DNA of 64,000 nucleotides from Ramlibacter sp. GTDB taxonomy: Bacteria > Pseudomonadota > Gammaproteobacteria > Burkholderiales > Burkholderiaceae_C. This document shows, piece by piece, positions 7,451 through 19,080 of the stretch; positions within the stretch are counted from its first letter, which is position 1; every line of letters starts with the position of its first letter. Below the pieces are notes generated by a model that was given only the letters and a program-made list of their open reading frames with translations, ran no database searches and was not told the origin of the DNA. Both the position numbers and the translations under genes were made by a program. The stretch is from the NCBI GenBank assembly GCA_030695945.1, contig JAUYOG010000049.1, positions 124,001 through 188,000 of the forward strand. Reading direction: 5' to 3'.

Positions 7451-8913
7451 GCGGCAGCCTCGTTGGCGGCGTTGTCTTCCTCGTCCAGCACGAAGCGCAC
7501 GCTGACCCGCGTGCCCGGCGGCACGTGGCCGGGGTGCGCATCCTCGAGCGTGATCTCGGCGTGGTGCTGGCGCGCGATCTCCAGCACGATCGGCAGGCCC
7601 AGGCCCGAGCCGTCCACGTTGGTGCCCAGCGCGCGATAGAAGGGCTGCAGCACCAGGTCGCGCTCCGCCACCGGGATGCCGGGGCCGGAATCCTCGACCT
7701 GCAGGACCAGGACATGGCCGAACGGATCCGCCAATACACGCGCCGTGATGACGCCCGGATGCTCGGCGCTGGAGGGTGTGTAGCTGATCGCGTTGTCCAG
7801 CAGGTTGCGGATCATCTCCTTGAGCAGCGTGGGATTGCCCTGCAGCGTGACGCCCGGCGCCCCGGGGCTGGCGCCGTCGTAGCCCAGGTCCACATGCCGG
7901 TCCATCGTGCGCGGCACGGAGTCCTGCACTACCTCCATCGTCAGCTGCGCCAGGTCGCAGGGCTGGCGCGCGAAGGTCTGGCCGCTGCTCTCGGCCCGCG
8001 CCAGGGCGAGCAGCTGGTTGACGGTGTGGGTGGCCCGGATGCTCGAGCGGCCGATCTGCTTGAGCGACTGCTTGAGTTCCTCGGCATTGAAGGCCTCGCG
8101 CTGCGCGAGGTCGGCCTGCATGCGCAGCCCCGCGAGCGGGGTCTTCAGCTGGTGCGCGGCATCGGCGAGGAAGCGCTTTTGCGTTGCGATCGAATCCTTC
8201 AGGCGCGTCAGCAGGTCGTTCACCGATGACACCAGCGGCGCCACTTCGAGCGGCACCGTGGTGTCGTCCAGCGGGCTCAGGTCGTCGGGCTTGCGCGCCC
8301 GGATGCGCTCTTCCAGCTGCGACAGCGGCTTGATGCCGCGCACGAGCGCGAGCCACACCAGCAGCACCGCCATCGGCAGGATCACGAACTGCGGCAGCAT
8401 CACGCCCTTGATGATCTCGGTGGCCAGGACCGAGCGCTTCTCGCGCGTCTCGGCCACCTGCACCAGCGAGGGCTGCGCGCCCGGCAGGTCCAGCCGCACC
8501 CAGGTGTAGGCGACGCGCACGTCCAGCCCGCGCATCTCGTCATCGCGCAGCCGCACTTCGCCGATCAGCGGCGTCTCGTCCTCCGGGGGGTGGGGGAAGT
8601 CGCGCTCGCCGGAGAGGAACTCGTTCTGCGGTCCCAGCACCTGGTAGTACACCTGGTCGGAATCGTCGGCGCGCAGGATTTCCCGCGCCGGCTGCGGCAG
8701 GTTGAACACCGCGCGGTGGTTCTGCACCGTGACCAGCTGCGCCAGTGCCTGCACGTTGAACTCCAAGGCACGGTCGAAGGGCTTGCCGGCAATGTTCTGC
8801 GCCACCAGCCAGGTCAGCGCCAGGCTGACCGGCCACAGCAGCAGCAGCGGCGTGAGCATCCAGTCCAGGATCTCGCCGAACAGCGAGCGCTGTTCACGCT
8901 GGAATATCTTCAA
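7435..8913 (-). CDS. Two-component sensor histidine kinase (TctE-like)
   Basis: A 492-residue inner-membrane kinase. Two membrane segments (about 20-38 and 172-190) bracket a ~130-residue periplasmic region of the type found in TctE/QseC-like kinases (2CSK_N style: FDRALEFNVQALAQL...). The phosphorylated His is His254 in AAHQLKTP; the N box (MIRNLLDNAISYTP), G1 (VEDSGPGIP), F box (PFYRALG) and G2 (GSGLGLPIV) are all present. It lies 25 bp downstream of its response regulator gene on the same strand. Family knowledge suggests control of carboxylate uptake, but no transporter is adjacent, so the stimulus is unassigned. Confidence 0.93.
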   Translation of the reverse strand: MKIFQREQRSLFGEILDWMLTPLLLLWPVSLALTWLVAQNIAGKPFDRALEFNVQALAQLVTVQNHRAVFNLPQPAREILRADDSDQVYYQVLGPQNEFLSGERDFPHPPEDETPLIGEVRLRDDEMRGLDVRVAYTWVRLDLPGAQPSLVQVAETREKRSVLATEIIKGVMLPQFVILPMAVLLVWLALVRGIKPLSQLEERIRARKPDDLSPLDDTTVPLEVAPLVSSVNDLLTRLKDSIATQKRFLADAAHQLKTPLAGLRMQADLAQREAFNAEELKQSLKQIGRSSIRATHTVNQLLALARAESSGQTFARQPCDLAQLTMEVVQDSVPRTMDRHVDLGYDGASPGAPGVTLQGNPTLLKEMIRNLLDNAISYTPSSAEHPGVITARVLADPFGHVLVLQVEDSGPGIPVAERDLVLQPFYRALGTNVDGSGLGLPIVLEIARQHHAEITLEDAHPGHVPPGTRVSVRFVLDEEDNAANEAAAQAAL

Positions 8914-8938
8914 GGATGCGACTCCCGCCCGGTGCCGG

Positions 8939-9613
8939 CTAGCCGGGAATCTTCTCGAGGCAGTAACCCAGGCCGCGCACGGTCGCGATCCGGATCGGGC
9001 CCTTCTCGATTTTCTTGCGCAGGCGGTGGATGTAGACCTCGATCGCGTTGTTGCTGACCTCCTCGCCCCATTCGCACAGGCGTTCGACCAGCTGGTCCTT
9101 GCTCACCAGCCGGCCGGCGCGCTGCAGCAGCACTTCCAGCAGGCCCAGCTCGCGCGCGGACAGCTCAATCATCTTGCCATCGATGGTGGCGACACGACCG
9201 GCCTGGTCGTACACCAGCGGCCCATGCTTGATGGTGCTGCTGGTACCGCCCATGCCGCGCCGCGTGAGGGCGCGCACGCGCGCCTCCAGCTCCTGCAGGC
9301 TGAAGGGCTTGGCCATGTAGTCGTCGGCGCCATAGTCCAGGCCCTTCACCCGCTCCTCGACACCGTCGGCCGCGGTGAGGATCAGCACCGGCAGCGACGA
9401 GCCCCGGCCGCGCAGCTTGCGCAGCACTTCGAGCCCGTGCATCTTGGGCAGGCCCAGGTCGAGGATCAGGAGGTCGAACTCGTTGTTGGTCATGAGCGCG
9501 GCGTCGGCCTCGCTGCCGCTGGCGACATGGTCTACGGCGGCGCCCGAGGCACGCAAAGTCCGCAGCAGGCCGTCCGCCAGCACCTGGTCGTCTTCGGCAA
9601 TCAGAATCCGCAT
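8939..9613 (-). CDS. OmpR-family response regulator
   Basis: A 224-residue regulator: receiver domain with acidic pair EDD (7-9), phosphoacceptor Asp52 in LLILDLGLPK, and Lys102 in DDYMAKPF. The C-terminal winged helix carries ELSARELGLLEVLL, SNNAIEVYIHRLRKKI and the typical ending IATVRGLGYCLE. The ATG at 9613 has AGGAGACAG just upstream and begins exactly at MRILIAEDD; a longer in-frame start is less likely. First gene of the regulator-kinase operon. Confidence 0.94.
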   Translation of the reverse strand: MRILIAEDDQVLADGLLRTLRASGAAVDHVASGSEADAALMTNNEFDLLILDLGLPKMHGLEVLRKLRGRGSSLPVLILTAADGVEERVKGLDYGADDYMAKPFSLQELEARVRALTRRGMGGTSSTIKHGPLVYDQAGRVATIDGKMIELSARELGLLEVLLQRAGRLVSKDQLVERLCEWGEEVSNNAIEVYIHRLRKKIEKGPIRIATVRGLGYCLEKIPG

Positions 9614-9715
9614 CGCTGTCTCCTGTTCGGCGCCGTCGACATGCAACGGGGGCGCTCTCGGTCAAATTCTAGGCTTGCACTCGCTACGGGGCACTGACGA
9701 ACGCGCGCGCGGGTT

Positions 9716-10210
9716 TCAGGCCGATGGTCCAGCATAAGCCTCCAGGCCGATCATGACCACCGTGGCCACCGGATGGCCCACCTCGGCGCGGAACTCCGCT
9801 TCCGCCTGCGCGACCGCTTCCCTGAACGCCTGCAGCCAGGCCAGGCCGGTGGGTGTGAAGCGCACCCGGCGCGCGCGGGCATCCAGCGGATCGGCCTCTC
9901 GCGTCACGAGGCCCCAGGCCTCGCACTGGTCCACCAGGTCGCCCATCGCCTGCTTGCTCATGCCGGCGCGTTGCGCGAGCTCGGTGAGGCGCGAGCCTTG
10001 GAGTGCCAGGTGGCGCGTCACGTGCACGTGGGCAGCGCTCACCTGTGCCCGCGCGGCGAGGTTGGACAGGGCGAGCGGCACGTCGATGTTGTGCGCCATC
10101 AGGCTGAGCACGCGCTCGTCGAAGCGGCGGGCGGCGTGTCCCAGCAGTCGGCCCAGGTGGGTGAGGCGCCAGCTGTCGTCGGCTGTTGCAGCGATTTCGG
10201 CCATGCGCAT
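9716..10210 (-). CDS. MarR-family transcriptional regulator
   Basis: A ~164-residue winged-helix repressor-type protein. Visible landmarks are the dimerisation helices at the start (DDSWRLTHLGRLLGHAARRF), the recognition helix GSRLTELAQRAGMSKQAMGDLVDQCEAWGLVTREADP and the wing (DARARRVRFTPTG). The ligand is unknown. Start uncertain: an ATG at 10210 or 10204, or a TTG at 10222; no clear ribosome site discriminates them. It is divergent from recA, with ~140 bp between them, and ends 102 bp from the response regulator start. Confidence 0.88.
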   Translation of the reverse strand: MRMAEIAATADDSWRLTHLGRLLGHAARRFDERVLSLMAHNIDVPLALSNLAARAQVSAAHVHVTRHLALQGSRLTELAQRAGMSKQAMGDLVDQCEAWGLVTREADPLDARARRVRFTPTGLAWLQAFREAVAQAEAEFRAEVGHPVATVVMIGLEAYAGPSA

Positions 10211-10268
10211 ATCGTAAGGCAAACTGACGAAAAAACTCGTTTACTTCATTCGACCTCGGACGTTAAAG

Positions 10269-10288
10269 TACTGGTCAAGCATCCAGCC
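10269..10288. promoter_or_regulatory. Candidate LexA box upstream of recA
   Basis: TACTGGTCAAGCATCCAG keeps the outer TACTG...CAG halves of the proteobacterial LexA operator (CTGT-N8-ACAG) with 16 bp spacing but has G and C instead of the inner T and A. It lies about 60-80 bp before the recA start, where an SOS operator is expected. No convincing -35/-10 pair was found, so the call is tentative. Confidence 0.35.
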
Positions 10289-10348
10289 TGTGAATACGAC
10301 CACTGGATGAGACACCTCAACCTGTTGATTCTCAAGGAGATTTTTTAA

Positions 10349-11401
<1,053 letters not shown>

Positions 11402-11407
11402 AGCCGG

Positions 11408-11854
11408 ATGCAGCGGCCGCAGCTTTCCCTCAAAGGGCGGGCCCTGCGCCTGCTCAGCGGCCGCGAGCAGTCGCGCAGCGAGCTGGAGCGCAAGCTCGCG
11501 GGCCACGAGGAAGAACCCGGCCAGCTGCGCCGAGTCCTCGACGAGTTGCAGGCCAAGGGGTTCATCGACCACCGCCGCGTCGCGGAGTCGGTGATCCACA
11601 GGCGCAGCGCCAAGCTCGGCGCCGCGCGGATCCGGCAGGAGCTCCAGGCCAAGGGGCTGGACGCTGAACTCGTCGCCCAGGCGATCGACGGCCTGCGCGA
11701 CACCGAGCTTCAGCGCGCGCGCGAGGTGTGGGGCAAGAAATTCGGCGCGCCGCCGGCGGACGCGGCCGAGCGCGGCAAGCAGGCGCGCTTTCTCGCCGCG
11801 CGGGGCTTCGATGGCGAGGTGATTCGAAAACTGCTGTCGGACCGGGTGCGCTGA
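11408..11854 (+). CDS. recX: RecA regulatory protein RecX
   Basis: A 148-residue helical protein that caps RecA filaments and limits their growth. Pattern: RALRLLSGREQSRSELERKL, LDELQAKGFIDHRRVAESVIHRR, KLGAARIRQELQAKGLDAELV and KQARFLAARGFDGEVIRKLL, i.e. three successive three-helix repeats. The short gap to recA indicates read-through transcription. Its stop codon abuts the stop of the convergent glycosyltransferase gene, forming TGATCA. Confidence 0.95.
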   Translation: MQRPQLSLKGRALRLLSGREQSRSELERKLAGHEEEPGQLRRVLDELQAKGFIDHRRVAESVIHRRSAKLGAARIRQELQAKGLDAELVAQAIDGLRDTELQRAREVWGKKFGAPPADAAERGKQARFLAARGFDGEVIRKLLSDRVR

Positions 11855-12706
11855 TCAGCTGCCACCCGGAGCCGACGGGCCCATCGCCGCAACCCATGAC
11901 GGAAAGACGATCGGCCCCGGGGGCTCGCCGCGAGTGGCCGGCTGCAGCCTCTTCACCGTCCTTCGCAGGTTATCGACCTCCTGCTTGACGCCGCCGCGTG
12001 TCAGGGCGCTCCCTTCGAAAGACAGTTGCCGGTAGAGATCGCCGCTCAGCCACTTCTGCGCGAAATACAGCGCGTCCCGGGCCTTGACCCGCTCGATCTC
12101 CGCGCTGGCCTCCCGGCCGGACGTTCCCAGCGAATGCTCGACCAACGCGCCGGGCACCAGGAAGACCTTCCAGCCGCGAGCGCGCGCCGAGAAGGAAAAG
12201 TCAGAGTCGGAGCAGATGAAGCGCATGTTCCGGTCGAAGAGGCCGACCTCCCTGACCACACTCGTGCGGATCATCATGCAGGCTCCGTTGGCCCAGTAGG
12301 TTTCGGCTGGCTGCACGTAACGGGCCAAATCATCGCAGCGGTGCACGCCGAACGGAAACGCCTGCAGCGAGCCGCCCCACGTGACCGTCCGTCCGTCCTG
12401 CGCTACCTGCAGCGGGCAAGCGATGCCGCAGTCGGGGTGCGCGTCCATGAACGCCACCAGCTGGCGTATGCAATCCCTGTGCAGGTACGCATCCTGGTTC
12501 AGCACCAGGACGTAATCGATATCGGGACGATAGCAGTACTTGCTCAGACCCTCGTTCACCGCGGCGGTGAACAGGATGTTGTCGTTCGTGTTGTCGCGCA
12601 CGAATGTCTCGCATCGCGCATGGGTCTGATCCCCGATGGCCGCGAGGCACTTTTCGAGTTTCTCCCGTTCCTTGAAGAAGGGGATGACAACGGGGACCAG
12701 GCTCAT
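11855..12706 (-). CDS. Family 2 glycosyltransferase
   Basis: A 283-residue GT-A fold transferase. It starts LVPVVIPFFKEREKLEKCL, has TFVRDNTNDN where family members have the first Asp, then DYVLVLNQDAYL (the metal-binding 'NQDA' variant of DXD) and a FDRNMRFICSDSDFSFSARARGWK acceptor/catalytic segment typical of rhamnosyltransferase-like GT2 enzymes. No membrane segment. Acceptor and sugar are unknown. It lies in a block of glycan-related genes placed between recX and argC, and is divergent from the 99-residue hypothetical gene. Confidence 0.88.
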   Translation of the reverse strand: MSLVPVVIPFFKEREKLEKCLAAIGDQTHARCETFVRDNTNDNILFTAAVNEGLSKYCYRPDIDYVLVLNQDAYLHRDCIRQLVAFMDAHPDCGIACPLQVAQDGRTVTWGGSLQAFPFGVHRCDDLARYVQPAETYWANGACMMIRTSVVREVGLFDRNMRFICSDSDFSFSARARGWKVFLVPGALVEHSLGTSGREASAEIERVKARDALYFAQKWLSGDLYRQLSFEGSALTRGGVKQEVDNLRRTVKRLQPATRGEPPGPIVFPSWVAAMGPSAPGGS

Positions 12707-12788
12707 GGGCGCTCTCCGCGGGATTTTTTCGTAATATGCCTCAAGCGCCCGTTACGAGGCCCTCGTCCGTTCGGCGACAATCCGCCGC

Positions 12789-13088
12789 ATGGGATGGTTC
12801 ACATGGTTTGACAGCCGGCAGGCCGAATCGTTTGCACGCGACCTGGCCGCATTCGTTCTGGACGAACTCGCCGGCATGCTCCAGGCGCGGGACGCCAAAT
12901 TCAAGGCAAAGGCCGAGAAGACCCTCATGAAGGCAGCTCGCCGGCTGCAGGACTTCAAGGCCCGCGACAAACTCAACTTCTATACGCGCTCGAAGCTCGC
13001 CAACACTTTCCTCTGGGCGTTGAAGGATGGCGGATGTCCCGCTGCGTACGCCGACGAGTTGACCGAGTGGCTGACGCTTCGCCTGTGA
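12789..13088 (+). CDS. Hypothetical 99-residue protein
   Basis: Not recognised. The protein is mostly helical by inspection, rich in Lys and Arg in its middle (FKAKAEKTLMKAARRLQDFKARDKL) and ends TEWLTLRL. No signal peptide, cysteines in pairs or known motif. It is 7 bp upstream of the TPR glycosyltransferase gene on the same strand, so it is probably co-transcribed with it. The coordinated spacing argues it is real, but the function is unknown. Confidence 0.6.
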   Translation: MGWFTWFDSRQAESFARDLAAFVLDELAGMLQARDAKFKAKAEKTLMKAARRLQDFKARDKLNFYTRSKLANTFLWALKDGGCPAAYADELTEWLTLRL

Positions 13089-13095
13089 GCCGCGG

Positions 13096-14928
13096 ATGCT
13101 AGGGGCTTTCAGGAAGTTCATCGGGCTGGGGCCGCCGCAGGACCGCGCGTCCGGCGGGGCCGCCGCAACGGCTGCGGTGGCGGACTCCGCTGCGGTCCAG
13201 CGTCTGCGCCTGGAGGGCAATGCGCATCTGGGAGAGGGCAGGATCGATGAGGCGGCCACGTGCTACGCGCGCGCCACGCAGCTCGATCCGCACGATGCGG
13301 CGTCGCACCTGAACCTCGGTTATGCACGGCTGGAGCAGGGCCAGCCAGCGCCAGCGCTGGAAAGCCTCGCCCGCGCCGCTGCTCTGGATTCCGCGTCGGC
13401 CGATGCGCCGTACCTGATGGGGCGAGCCCACAGGGAGCTGGGGAGGCTTCCCGAGGCCATTGCCCACCTCGAGCGGGCCCTCGCGTTGAACCCGGCTTTG
13501 TCCCATGCCAGGGCCGACCTGGTTGCAATCCACCTGGAGTCGGCGCGCCAGCTGCACGCTGCCCAATCCCTGGACGAGGCGCTGCAGGCCTGCGATCGCG
13601 CCCTTGCCCTCGAGCCCGACCAGGCCACCACCCTGCATGGCCGCGCCGTCGTTCTGGTCGACCAGCGCCGTTTCGCCGAGGCGCTCCAGTGCATGGACCA
13701 GGCGCTGGCCGCCGGCGCGCCGCCGGACGGCGCTGCGCGGGCTGCCTTGCTGCAAACCCGTGCCATCGCGCTGGAAGGTGCGTGCCGGCACGAGGAGGCC
13801 CATGCGGCCGCCCGAAGTGCCGTCGATGCCGACCCGTCGGATGCCGAAGGCTGGCGCCTGCTCGCGGCCACTCTGCTGAGTCTCGGCCGTCACGGCGACG
13901 CCCTGGCGATTTATGAGGAGGCCTTCGCGCTGCACCCCGAACATGCCCACCTGCGCTGGGACGAGGCCCTGTGCCGCTTGCTGACCGGTGATTTCGACAA
14001 GGGGTGGAAGCGACACGAGTGGCGGTTGCGCAGCGCCACGTACTCGGTGGTCGATGCCGCAACCCGGTCGACCGCCCCACGCTGGGATGCAAGTGCGTCG
14101 CTCGCCGGGCGCCGTATCCTGGTGCACGCCGAGCAGGGCCTGGGCGACGCGATCCAGTTCGTGCGGTACGTGCCCCTGCTCCTGGAGCGCGGGGCCGATG
14201 TCCTGGTGCAGGTGCCCCAGGTCCTGGTGCGCCTGATGCGGGGGCTGGTGACGCCGAGCCCGGCGGGTGGAAAGTTCACGGTGATCGGCTCCGACGACGA
14301 CGTGCCGCTCCACGACCTGCGCTGTTCGCTGCTCAGTCTGCCCGCCGCGTTCGGCACTGCTGCGGACAGCATCCCGGCGGATGTGCCCTATCTTGCTGCG
14401 GATGCGGCGTTGCGCGAGTCCTGGCGCGCGCGGCTCCTGGCGCAGGAAGAGCCCGGGCGCCCGCGCCGCTTGAGGGCCGGGCTGGTCTGGTCGGGCAACC
14501 CTCGCCATCACAACGACCACAACCGGTCGATCCCACTCGCCCAGCTGGCGAAGGCCCTGCCGACCTCGATCGACTGGATCGCCTTGCAGCCCAGCGCATC
14601 GGAGGCGGACCGGCGCTCGATGACGCAGGTGCCCGGCCTGCGTGACCTGGGCGCCGCGCTGGGCGATTTCGCCGACACTGCCGCCTTGATCGAGAACCTC
14701 GACCTCGTGGTGACTGTCGACACGAGCGTGGCCCATCTGGCGGGAGCGCTCGGCCGGCCCGTCTGGGTGCTGTTGCCGCATAACCCCGATTGGCGCTGGC
14801 TGCTCGGCCGCGACGATTCGCCGTGGTATCCGACCTGCCGGCTCTTCCGCCAGGATGCGCCGGGCCGCTGGGACGACGCCATCGGCCGGCTGCGCCAGGC
14901 GTTGCTGGACCGGTCCGCCGGGGGCTGA
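13096..14928 (+). CDS. TPR-repeat protein with glycosyltransferase-like C-terminal domain
   Basis: A 610-residue protein. Residues ~35-310 are tandem 34-residue TPR units (for example LGEGRIDEAATCYARATQLDP, LGRLPEAIAHLERALALNP, LGRHGDALAIYEEAFALHP). The rest is a GT-B-like domain resembling heptosyltransferase/O-GlcNAc transferase C-termini: RILVHAEQGLGDAIQFVRYVP, RAGLVWSGNPRHHNDHNRSI and VVTVDTSVAHLAGALGRPVWVLLP, the last being the sugar-nucleotide binding segment. Such fusions often glycosylate proteins or surface glycans; acceptor unknown. Confidence 0.85.
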   Translation: MLGAFRKFIGLGPPQDRASGGAAATAAVADSAAVQRLRLEGNAHLGEGRIDEAATCYARATQLDPHDAASHLNLGYARLEQGQPAPALESLARAAALDSASADAPYLMGRAHRELGRLPEAIAHLERALALNPALSHARADLVAIHLESARQLHAAQSLDEALQACDRALALEPDQATTLHGRAVVLVDQRRFAEALQCMDQALAAGAPPDGAARAALLQTRAIALEGACRHEEAHAAARSAVDADPSDAEGWRLLAATLLSLGRHGDALAIYEEAFALHPEHAHLRWDEALCRLLTGDFDKGWKRHEWRLRSATYSVVDAATRSTAPRWDASASLAGRRILVHAEQGLGDAIQFVRYVPLLLERGADVLVQVPQVLVRLMRGLVTPSPAGGKFTVIGSDDDVPLHDLRCSLLSLPAAFGTAADSIPADVPYLAADAALRESWRARLLAQEEPGRPRRLRAGLVWSGNPRHHNDHNRSIPLAQLAKALPTSIDWIALQPSASEADRRSMTQVPGLRDLGAALGDFADTAALIENLDLVVTVDTSVAHLAGALGRPVWVLLPHNPDWRWLLGRDDSPWYPTCRLFRQDAPGRWDDAIGRLRQALLDRSAGG

Positions 14929-14948
14929 AAAACCGCGCCCCGGCCGCG

Positions 14949-15869
14949 TCAGATTCCCAGCATCAACTTCAGGTTCTGCACGGCGGCGCCGCTGGCGCCC
15001 TTGCCCAGGTTGTCGAGGCGGGCGACCAGCACGGCATGGTGGTAGTCCATGTTCGAATAGACCCGCAGTTCCATCCTGTTGGTGTCGTTCAGGGCCAGGG
15101 GGTCGAGCTTGCCGTCGGCAGTGGGGGGCTCCACGCTCACCCACTCGCTGTCGGCATAGTGCTTCGCGAGCGCGTCGTGCAGGTCGGCGGGCTTCGGGTG
15201 GCCAGGCAGCAGGTCCAGGTGCAGCGGCAGTTGCACCAGCATGCCTTGCTTGAAGTTGCCCACCGCCGGGATGAAGATCGGCCGGCGCGTGAGGCCGGTG
15301 TATTTCATGATCTCCGGCAGGTGCTTGTGCTTCAGGCCGAGCGCATAGACCTCGTACGCCGGGGCCGTCCCCTTCTCGTACGCCTCGATCAGGGAGCGGC
15401 CGCCGCCCGAGTAGCCGCTGACCGAAGGCAGCGAGAGCGGGAAGTCGCGCGGGATCAGCCCGGCATCCACCAGCGGGCGGATCAGGGCGATCGCGCCCGT
15501 GGAGTAACAACCGGGGTTGCTCACGCGGGCGGCCCCGGCCACGGCTTCGCGCTGCCCCGGCGCCAGCTCGGGAAAGCCGAATACCCAGCCTTCGGCCGTG
15601 CGATGGGCCGTGGAGGCATCGATGACGCGCGGCCCCCGGCCGTTGGTCCGTGTGAGTTCGTCGATGACCGCAACCGATTCCCGGGCGGCGTCGTCATGCA
15701 GGCACAGGATGACCAGGTCCACGCCGGCCATCAATTCGCGCTTGGCGACCGCATCCTTGCGTAACTCGGGCGCGATGCTGACGAGCTCGACTTGCGGCAT
15801 CTTCGCCAGCCGCTCGCGGATCTGCAGGCCGGTGGTTCCGGCTTCGCCGTCAATAAAGATTCTGGACAT
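14949..15869 (-). CDS. argC: N-acetyl-gamma-glutamyl-phosphate reductase
   Basis: A 306-residue enzyme of arginine synthesis that reduces N-acetylglutamyl phosphate with NADPH to the semialdehyde. It is the short (type 2) form, starting [17 protein letters not shown]; the catalytic cysteine is Cys121 in SNPGCYSTG, and HKHLPEI carries the conserved His. The ATG at 15869 is preceded by GGAAGAAAG; the longer in-frame extension is not family-like. Divergent from sucC with 160 bp between them. Convergent with the TPR gene. Confidence 0.95.
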   Translation of the reverse strand: MSRIFIDGEAGTTGLQIRERLAKMPQVELVSIAPELRKDAVAKRELMAGVDLVILCLHDDAARESVAVIDELTRTNGRGPRVIDASTAHRTAEGWVFGFPELAPGQREAVAGAARVSNPGCYSTGAIALIRPLVDAGLIPRDFPLSLPSVSGYSGGGRSLIEAYEKGTAPAYEVYALGLKHKHLPEIMKYTGLTRRPIFIPAVGNFKQGMLVQLPLHLDLLPGHPKPADLHDALAKHYADSEWVSVEPPTADGKLDPLALNDTNRMELRVYSNMDYHHAVLVARLDNLGKGASGAAVQNLKLMLGI

Positions 15870-16029
15870 CTTTCTTCCTGTGGAAACCGCGTATGCCACT
15901 GTAAGGCAGACGGAGGGTTTGGTGCATTGCAGCATGATACAGTTGACAGCTGCTCCGTGCAGCCGGCCGTCCGTAGGCCGCCGCCCTGTCGCTGGGCACC
16001 ACCCCACCCGTTCCTCGAGAGACACCTCA

Positions 16030-17190
<1,161 letters not shown>

Positions 17191-17199
17191 GGAACAGAC

Positions 17200-18093
17200 A
17201 TGTCGATCTACATCAACAAAGACACCAAGGTCATCACCCAGGGCATCACGGGCAAGACCGGCCAGTTCCACACCGAAAAGTGCCAGGAATACGCCAATGG
17301 CAAGAACTGCTTCGTCGCGGGCGTGAACCCCAAGAAGGCCGGCGAGAAGATCTTCGACATCCCGATTTTCGCTTCGGTCACGGACGCCAAGGCGCAGACA
17401 GGCGCGACCGTCTCCGTGATCTACGTGCCGCCCGCAGGCGCGGCGGCCGCCATCTGGGAAGCCGTCGAGGCCGACCTGGACCTCGCGATCTGTATCACCG
17501 AAGGCATCCCCGTCAAGGACATGCTGGAAGTGCGAAACCGCATGAAGGCCAAGGAAGCGGCCGGCGGCAAGAAGACGCTGCTGCTCGGCCCCAACTGCCC
17601 GGGCCTGATCACGCCCGACGAAATCAAGATCGGCATCATGCCCGGCCACATCCATCGCAAGGGCCGCATCGGCGTGGTCTCGCGATCAGGCACGCTGACG
17701 TATGAAGCCGTGGCCCAGCTCACCGAAATCGGCCTGGGCCAGTCCAGCGCCGTGGGCATCGGCGGCGACCCGATCAACGGCCTGAAGCACATCGACGTGA
17801 TGCAGGCCTTCAACGACGACCCCGATACCGACGCCGTCATCATGATCGGCGAGATCGGCGGACCGGACGAGGCGGATGCCGCGCGCTGGTGCAAGGCCAA
17901 CATGAAGAAGCCGATCGTGGGCTTCATCGCCGGCGTCACGGCACCTGCGGGCAAGCGCATGGGCCATGCCGGCGCGCTGATCTCCGGCGGCGCGGACACC
18001 GCCGACGCGAAGCTCGCCGTGATGGAAGAATGCGGCTTCAAGGTCACGCGCAACCCGTCCGAAATGGCCAAACTGCTCAAGGCGCTGCTCTAG
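17200..18093 (+). CDS. sucD: Succinate--CoA ligase, alpha subunit
   Basis: A 297-residue CoA-binding subunit. The phosphorylated histidine is His256 in [10 protein letters not shown]; the Rossmann CoA-binding region starts [17 protein letters not shown], and [12 protein letters not shown] is conserved. Forms the heterodimer/tetramer with SucC. A strong perfect hairpin lies 28 bp after the stop. Confidence 0.98.
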   Translation: MSIYINKDTKVITQGITGKTGQFHTEKCQEYANGKNCFVAGVNPKKAGEKIFDIPIFASVTDAKAQTGATVSVIYVPPAGAAAAIWEAVEADLDLAICITEGIPVKDMLEVRNRMKAKEAAGGKKTLLLGPNCPGLITPDEIKIGIMPGHIHRKGRIGVVSRSGTLTYEAVAQLTEIGLGQSSAVGIGGDPINGLKHIDVMQAFNDDPDTDAVIMIGEIGGPDEADAARWCKANMKKPIVGFIAGVTAPAGKRMGHAGALISGGADTADAKLAVMEECGFKVTRNPSEMAKLLKALL

Positions 18094-18121
18094 GCGAGTG
18101 TTGCGGTTATCCACAACTGCG

Positions 18122-18149
18122 AACCGATTGTCCTGGGGGACAATCGGTT
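18122..18149 (+). terminator. Hairpin after sucD
   Basis: AACCGATTGTCC, loop TGGG, GGACAATCGGTT: a perfect 12 bp stem. The following bases are not a clean T run (TCTCGC), so this may be a terminator of modest strength or an mRNA-stabilising structure. Ends 36 bp before the TerC gene start. Confidence 0.65.
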
Positions 18150-18185
18150 TCTCGCTTCAAGCACCCTGTTTTTCAAAACTCCCGC

Positions 18186-18890
18186 ATGGAAGACTTCCTC
18201 GCCGCCTCGTTCTGGATCGCCGTAGGCCAGATCATCCTGATCGACATCCTGCTGGGGGGCGACAACGCCGTGGTGATCGCACTGGCCTGCCGCGGCCTGC
18301 CGCCCAAACAGCGCCGGCTGGGCATCATCTACGGCACCATGGGCGCCATCGTGCTGCGGGTGATCCTGATCGCCTTCGCGCTGGCCCTGCTCGCCATTCC
18401 CTATCTCAAGGTGGTTGGCGGCCTCCTGCTCATCTGGATCGGCGTCAAGCTGCTGGTGCCGCAGGACGAGGACGGACATACCAACATCAGCACCAGCGAC
18501 AAGCTCTGGGGAGCCGTCAAGACGGTGATCATCGCCGACCTGGTGATGAGCGTGGACAACGTGCTGGCGATCGCCGGCGCCGCCGAGACGGCAGGCAAGC
18601 ATCAGCTTCCGCTGGTGATCTTCGGCTTGCTCGTCAGCATCCCGATCATCGTCGCCGGCAGCCAGCTGGTGCTCAAGCTGATGGACCGGTTCCCGATCAT
18701 CATCACGCTCGGGGCGATGCTCCTGGGCTGGATCGCCGGCCAGATGGCCTACACCGACCCGGCGGTGAAGGCGTTCGTGCCTGCCGACAAGACCTGGGAG
18801 TACGCGGCCGCAGCCGCGGGGGCACTCCTCGTATTGGCCATCAGCAAGCTGCTGCAGGCCCGCCGCACGACCGGCCCGGGCACCGCCTAG
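18186..18890 (+). CDS. TerC family integral membrane protein
   Basis: A 234-residue inner-membrane protein with about seven helices. Carries the two family acidic signatures: IDILLGGDNAVVIALACRGL near residue 20 and DLVMSVDNVLAIAGAAE near 120, each with Asp-Asn in mid-membrane. TerC proteins are linked to metal (manganese) export and tellurite resistance; this YjbE-like subgroup often aids metalation of exported enzymes (family knowledge). ATG at 18186 immediately precedes EDFLAASFW. Confidence 0.9.
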   Translation: MEDFLAASFWIAVGQIILIDILLGGDNAVVIALACRGLPPKQRRLGIIYGTMGAIVLRVILIAFALALLAIPYLKVVGGLLLIWIGVKLLVPQDEDGHTNISTSDKLWGAVKTVIIADLVMSVDNVLAIAGAAETAGKHQLPLVIFGLLVSIPIIVAGSQLVLKLMDRFPIIITLGAMLLGWIAGQMAYTDPAVKAFVPADKTWEYAAAAAGALLVLAISKLLQARRTTGPGTA

Positions 18891-18893
18891 CGC

Positions 18894-18909
18894 CCGGCCC
18901 TGGGGCCGG
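18894..18909 (+). terminator. Possible GC hairpin after the TerC gene
   Basis: CCGGCCC and GGGCCGG flank two bases just after the TerC stop codon. There is no T tract. It could be a weak terminator only. Confidence 0.3.
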
Positions 18910-19080
18910 CGCCAATTGCAACAAACTGTAGGCAAGGCGTGACAAAGTCCCTTGTCCGGTGCTGTAGCGTCTGTTAACGTCCAGCCGGAGGCCTGCACCC
19001 CTTTCCTGGCGTCGCGGGTGCGTGGAATGCTGCGGATATCCGCAGTGTTTGAACAGAGTTTCTCTGGACGGGGGCGGGCA

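Noticed and set aside
10283..10306. Second LexA-like site CCAG...CTGG before recA
   Set aside because: Halves are in the wrong orientation for CTG-N10-CAG.
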